This document shows positions 5,036 through 8,645 of a DNA stretch of 8,645 nucleotides, in pieces. The notes below the pieces were generated by a model, which ran no database searches, was not told the DNA's origin, and saw only the letters and a list, made by a program, of their open reading frames with translations. Numbering within the stretch: position 1 is the stretch's first letter; every line of letters begins with the position of its first letter. The translations under genes were made by a program, and so were the position numbers. The DNA comes from Dehalococcoidales bacterium (GTDB lineage: Bacteria > Chloroflexota > Dehalococcoidia > Dehalococcoidales > CSSed11-197), in contig JAQWDO010000029.1 of assembly GCA_028705415.1 (NCBI GenBank), positions 1-8,645 of the forward strand, given 5' to 3'.

Positions 5036-5992
5036 CTACTTGCAGGCAAGTATGGCGCGTTTTACCATGGCTTTGGCAATCTGGATCTTGTACTTGTTAT
5101 GGGCCATGGGCAAGGCACCGGTTACAGCTGCTGCACCGGCAGCTTCGGCATTGGCTTCATCAATGGTTTTGCCATTGATGGCTTCTTCTGCCTTGGTGGC
5201 GCGGTAAGGCATGTTGTGAACCGCATTAAGACAGATCCTGGCTTCTCCATTGACGATCATGGCTGCGCAGTTTACGATCGGGAAGTCGATGGAGGAGCGC
5301 ATGATGAACTTGACGAAAGCCGATTTGGCACCGGAAGCAGGGGTGGGTACCTGGATCTCGGTTACGATTTCATCGTTATCCAGCACGGTGGAACCCGGGA
5401 TGGCAACATCCCAGAAATCCTCGGCAGCAATCTCTCTCTTGGTGGTTTTGATGGTTGCATTGAGAGCTACCAGTGCCGGAGCAGTATCGGAAGGGTTGAC
5501 TGCAATGCAGGCCTTGACGGCACCGAAAATGGAGTGGAAGCGGTTCTCGCCGGCCATGGCAAAGCACATGTTGCCGCCCTTGCGGATACAATCAAAGCGG
5601 TTATGGCCCTTGCGGAAGTACCAGCAGCGGTTCATCTGACAGATGTTTCCACCGATGGTGCCTGTTTCACGCAGGTGGGGAGAAGCGGTTTTATGGGCAG
5701 CTTCTGCCAGGGCAGCGTATTTGCTTTTTACTATATCGCTCTTGGCAACATCTTCCAGGGGGGTCAGGGCGCCAATCTTGAGCATGCCGCCCTCTTCCTT
5801 GATGTATGCCAGGCTGGGAGCAATGCTTTTGAGGTTGATGATGGCTTCAGGATATTCTTCCAGCAATTCAAAGCGGAGAGTGCCCAGCAGATCGGTTCCA
5901 CCGGCGTTTACAAAAGACTTGCCGTCAAACTCCTGAAGCTTTTCAACCGCTTCATCAATGCTCTTCGGGTTGTAATGTTTAAATTTTCTCAT
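5036..5992 (-). CDS. FAD-binding subunit of a xanthine dehydrogenase-family molybdenum hydroxylase, with [4Fe-4S] insert
   Basis: A 318-residue protein of the CoxM / HcrB family. It passes electrons between FAD and the iron-sulfur subunit of a heterotrimeric enzyme. The first FAD motif is AGGTDLLG at 30-37 and the second is TIGGNI at 112-117. Right after the second motif is an insert rich in cysteine: C118, C123, C135, C143 and C162, before NPSDTAPALVAL. An insert with four cysteines at this place is characteristic of the beta subunit of 4-hydroxybenzoyl-CoA reductase, where it holds an extra [4Fe-4S] cluster. C123, C135, C143 and C162 are the likely ligands (pattern NRC, x11, C, x7, C, x18, C). 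The C-terminal CO_deh_flav_C-like domain covers about 220-315. The start is supported by GGAGG 8-12 bases upstream; the gene begins 10 bp after the large-subunit stop. It is the last gene of the operon. Confidence 0.9.
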   Translation of the reverse strand: MRKFKHYNPKSIDEAVEKLQEFDGKSFVNAGGTDLLGTLRFELLEEYPEAIINLKSIAPSLAYIKEEGGMLKIGALTPLEDVAKSDIVKSKYAALAEAAHKTASPHLRETGTIGGNICQMNRCWYFRKGHNRFDCIRKGGNMCFAMAGENRFHSIFGAVKACIAVNPSDTAPALVALNATIKTTKREIAAEDFWDVAIPGSTVLDNDEIVTEIQVPTPASGAKSAFVKFIMRSSIDFPIVNCAAMIVNGEARICLNAVHNMPYRATKAEEAINGKTIDEANAEAAGAAAVTGALPMAHNKYKIQIAKAMVKRAILACK

Positions 5993-6002
5993 TTTCTTCC
6001 TC

Positions 6003-8303
6003 CTACGCCTTTCCCAGCGCTTTCAGGACATCCTGAGGCAACACGGGATTGGTATTCAAGTTGATGCCCAGAGCGTTGCAGACGGCAGTGTTGATAAGCC
6101 CTCTGGTGATGGTGCCGGTGGGTTCGCCTGCGCCGACGTTGCCGTATACGCCCTCATCGAGGGTTACTTCCTTGGCAATGCAGGTTGGCATGGCTGTATC
6201 GTTCATCAGGGCATATTTGTAGTCGCACAGATTATCGTTGAGCCTGCAGCCTGTGGCAGCATCGTAAATGTTTTCTTCCATCAGGTTGGGGCCAAGTCCC
6301 ATGTAGTAGCCGCCGTACATCTGGCCTTCGCAGCTTTCAGGGCGTATCATCTGGCCGAAGTCATTGACGCAGACTGCATTGGTTACATCAACTTTTCCGG
6401 TCTCGGGGTCAACTTCAACCTCGCAGAAATGGGCCTGGAAGCAGTTGTAGGGAACTTCCTGTGCGCCTGGGCCGATTGTGGCATCGATGGCTCCAACGAT
6501 CGGGAAAGCGCCGCAGCCGAGTTTGTTGCACAGCTCAGCCACCGGTTTGGTATTGGAAGGATTGGCTTTGACAAAGACCATGTTATCAGCCATATCAAGC
6601 TCATCGCCTGAAGCAACCTCGAAGAGAGGGGCGAACTTGGCGAGGGCTTTTTGTTTGACCTGCTGGGCTACCATCTGTACCAGGGGTGCATTGGCTGCAC
6701 AGCCGTAGGAACCACCGGGGCTCTTGGCGGCGAAGATGTCAGTATTGGTGATGGGGTAGTGTATTTTGTCTACGGTAACGCCGAGTTCTTCAGCTGCGAT
6801 CATGATATAGGTGGTATGGGCGGCAACGCCAACATCGGAAGTTGCGCTGGAGATGGTAACCGAGCCATCAAAGTCCATATGGCATCCAAAACTGCCGAAC
6901 TGGGAGGCTCCACCGCCGGCATGCCACATGTGAGCATAGGTGAACCCCATGCCGTGCTTCTTGCCGTTGGGCAGGGTTTTTTCGCCGTCCTTGTGCCACT
7001 TGGAATCCCATCCAATGGCTTCCTTGCCGGCTTTGATAACTTCTTCAAAGCTCTTGCTTTCTGGAGCAACATGGACGTTCTTTTCAGCAACCTTAACCGG
7101 GTCAATGCCGAGTTTTGTGGCTACCAGCTGGTTGATCTTGGTGTGAATGTAGCCGGACTGGTTCTTTTCACAGCGGAATGAGGTGGCGCAAACCTTGCTG
7201 GTCATGGCCAGTTTGGAATCGGTTTCGATATTGGTGGTCTTGAGGAGTTCACGAATCATGTCAGCCGGTTTGGCTCCGCCGACTACAGCCCAGATGAAGG
7301 CTTCGCCCTCAACGCCGCCGTCGCCAACTTCCACAATGGCCGGGTCGAGATGGATAGCGGTTATGGTGCCATCGTTTTTGACGCCAATCTTAAGGTGTGC
7401 CCTGAGGCCGGCATCCTCGCGGCCTTGCTCATCGCTGCGGCTCTGCAGGAAGCTAAGAGGAGCACAGACCTTGCGGGCAAGCATTGCTACGGCTACGAAG
7501 ATATGCTCGAGTGAAATTTTGCCGCCGAAAGTGCCACCCTGGAAGGTGCCGTGCAGTTTGTAGTTGGCAGAAGGTATGCCGAGCATTCTGGGTATAAGCA
7601 GTTTGTCACCCTGGGCCATCGGGCCTTCGGTGCTGGGGGTTTGGGAATGGGACCATACATTGAGCTCCTTACCGTCAGCTCCCCATTCGAATACATAGGA
7701 GCGGGGTTCGGAACCGGCATGGTAACCTTTTTTGTACTCAATATCATCTTCAATGATAATATCGGCTTCGGCAAAACCGGCATCAAGATCCGGCTCGGCT
7801 CTGATTAATTCATCACCGCCCATGAAAGCGGCGAGCCATGAGAAGTACTCGTTGCTTTCGGGGAAGTGGTTTGGATAAAGAACGGAGGCACCGGGGTCAA
7901 GGGTCTCTTCCATATCAAGGTAGAAGGGGAGTACTTCCCATTCCACTTCGACCAGTTTAACCGCTTCTTCGGCGATCTGGATGGTGTCAGCTGCGATGAT
8001 GCATCCGACCGGGCCGCCCTCGTGCCAGGATTCGTTCATAAGAATCTCGGCGTGGCCGCTGTTTACTATTTCGGGGTCGTCGTATCTGAGGATTCCGCGT
8101 ACGCCCGGATAAGCTTCAGCCTTGCTGGTATCCATGCTCTTGATGCGGGCATGACCGTAAGGGTTCCTCATTGCTTTGGCAAACAGCATGCCGGGGCGCC
8201 TGACATCGCGGGTATAAACTGCAGTGCCGGCAGCCTTGGTCCAGCCGTATCTGCGGAGAGTACCGCGCTGGCCGATTATTTTATATTGTTTTCGTTCAGC
8301 CAT
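6003..8303 (-). CDS. Molybdopterin-binding catalytic subunit of a xanthine dehydrogenase-family enzyme
   Basis: A 766-residue protein of the CoxL / HcrA / XdhB-type large subunit, which holds the molybdenum cofactor and performs hydroxylation or reductive dehydroxylation. Domain 1 (about 15-125; GTAVYTRDVRRPGMLFAKAM, PGVRGIL) is the hammerhead domain. The Mo-binding part has GGTFGGK at 256-262, a DVGVAAHT loop at 490-497, SPGGSYGCAANA at 528-539, and GAGEPTG at 724-730 with the presumed catalytic base E727. The segment HAGSEPRSYVFEW (195-207) corresponds to the HxxxEPR-type motif. The usual YRGxGxPQ region is replaced by FRCEKNQSG (376-384), so the substrate pocket differs from well-known members. 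The start overlaps the upstream stop (TAATG), and GGAGGT lies in the end of the upstream gene. The FAD partner's insert suggests a role like 4-hydroxybenzoyl-CoA reductase, but the substrate is not proven. Confidence 0.9.
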   Translation of the reverse strand: MAERKQYKIIGQRGTLRRYGWTKAAGTAVYTRDVRRPGMLFAKAMRNPYGHARIKSMDTSKAEAYPGVRGILRYDDPEIVNSGHAEILMNESWHEGGPVGCIIAADTIQIAEEAVKLVEVEWEVLPFYLDMEETLDPGASVLYPNHFPESNEYFSWLAAFMGGDELIRAEPDLDAGFAEADIIIEDDIEYKKGYHAGSEPRSYVFEWGADGKELNVWSHSQTPSTEGPMAQGDKLLIPRMLGIPSANYKLHGTFQGGTFGGKISLEHIFVAVAMLARKVCAPLSFLQSRSDEQGREDAGLRAHLKIGVKNDGTITAIHLDPAIVEVGDGGVEGEAFIWAVVGGAKPADMIRELLKTTNIETDSKLAMTSKVCATSFRCEKNQSGYIHTKINQLVATKLGIDPVKVAEKNVHVAPESKSFEEVIKAGKEAIGWDSKWHKDGEKTLPNGKKHGMGFTYAHMWHAGGGASQFGSFGCHMDFDGSVTISSATSDVGVAAHTTYIMIAAEELGVTVDKIHYPITNTDIFAAKSPGGSYGCAANAPLVQMVAQQVKQKALAKFAPLFEVASGDELDMADNMVFVKANPSNTKPVAELCNKLGCGAFPIVGAIDATIGPGAQEVPYNCFQAHFCEVEVDPETGKVDVTNAVCVNDFGQMIRPESCEGQMYGGYYMGLGPNLMEENIYDAATGCRLNDNLCDYKYALMNDTAMPTCIAKEVTLDEGVYGNVGAGEPTGTITRGLINTAVCNALGINLNTNPVLPQDVLKALGKA

Positions 8304-8645
8304 TATTTAGAACCTCCTACTTTACTGGCAGCTTCAAGTATGGCGGGGATGTGCTGTGGATAGGTCCCGCACCGGCAGAGGTTTCCGGCCAGGGCTTCCT
8401 TGATATCATCTTCGGTGGGGTTGGGGATGCGGTCGATCAAGGCCTTGGCAGTGGTAACAAATCCCGGAGTGCAGAAACCGCACTGCATGCAGTCATATTT
8501 GACGTAAGCATCGATCAAGGGATGGTTGTCTCTTGCCAGCCCCTCGGCGGTTTCGATTACTGCTCCGTCACACTCGGATGCAAGCATCATGCAGGTAAGC
8601 GCCGGTCTGCCATCAACAACTGCAGTGCAGGTGCCGCAGGCGCCG
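8303..8645 (-). CDS. [2Fe-2S] subunit of the molybdenum hydroxylase, 5' end outside the window
   Basis: The visible C-terminal 113 residues or so belong to the CoxS / HcrC family, which is usually about 150-165 residues long. The frame is open to the window edge, starting GACGTCTAVVDGRPALTCMM, which is the end of the plant-type [2Fe-2S] ferredoxin domain with its last cysteines. The all-alpha second [2Fe-2S] domain has CMQCGFCTPG and, later, NLCRCGTY (C-x2-C and C-x-C ligands). An internal ATG at 8590 is not the true start, because conserved sequence precedes it. The protein relays electrons between the Mo centre and the FAD subunit. Its stop shares one base with the next gene's ATG, so the two are translationally coupled. 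Confidence 0.92.
   Translation of the reverse strand, partial: GACGTCTAVVDGRPALTCMMLASECDGAVIETAEGLARDNHPLIDAYVKYDCMQCGFCTPGFVTTAKALIDRIPNPTEDDIKEALAGNLCRCGTYPQHIPAILEAASKVGGSK

Noticed and set aside
5099..6064. Long plus-strand open frame of 321 codons opposite the FAD subunit gene
   Set aside because: It is the mirror of a well-supported gene with family motifs. The long frame reflects codon bias, and its translation shows no family pattern.
1..8645. CRISPR array, tRNA, rRNA or riboswitch
   Set aside because: No regularly spaced direct repeats, tRNA-like cloverleaf or known RNA motif was seen on either strand.

Overview
This window looks like accessory DNA from an anaerobic bacterium. The main clue is a molybdenum hydroxylase operon of the xanthine dehydrogenase superfamily, whose FAD subunit carries the extra cysteine insert known from 4-hydroxybenzoyl-CoA reductase. 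The taxon cannot be fixed from the sequence; Chloroflexota (Dehalococcoidia-like) or a related anaerobic lineage is a guess. All major genes lie on the minus strand, so they read from right to left.

Right third (about 4977-8645): three adjacent genes in transcription order. They are a [2Fe-2S] subunit (cut by the window edge), a 766-residue molybdopterin-binding subunit starting in a TAATG overlap, and a 318-residue FAD subunit with a probable [4Fe-4S] insert. A strong intrinsic terminator follows. The substrate is not certain.

Middle (3481-4726): one IS3-family element of the IS150 type, 1246 bp, with recognisable imperfect inverted repeats, orfA, orfB and an A_AAA_AAG frameshift site. It is probably dead: the second catalytic Asp of the DDE triad is Gly, and orfA has no standard start at the expected place. 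Its flanks show no target duplication. One side is the truncated ECF sigma gene and the other is unrelated DNA, which points to an IS-linked deletion or recombination.

Left part (1-3480): a decaying ECF sigma / anti-sigma locus. The sigma gene has lost its N-terminus at the IS and carries a frameshift. The anti-sigma gene (zinc-binding ZAS domain plus one membrane segment) overlaps it by 4 bp. It ends at an amber codon, but the same frame stays open for 79 more codons, forming a second copy of a PepSY-like extracytoplasmic module. Downstream are a secreted acidic protein, a lipoprotein, and a second, partial, frameshifted copy of the anti-sigma tail about 2.06 kb away. The two tail copies have diverged in coding sequence, yet share an identical 72-bp block across the stop codon and the following non-coding or small-ORF sequence.

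A perfect 36-bp palindrome next to a TATAAT box lies in front of the lipoprotein gene. I infer that the sigma/anti-sigma pair once controlled the secreted and lipoprotein genes and is now being lost. The catabolic operon on the other side of the IS is an intact, independent unit.
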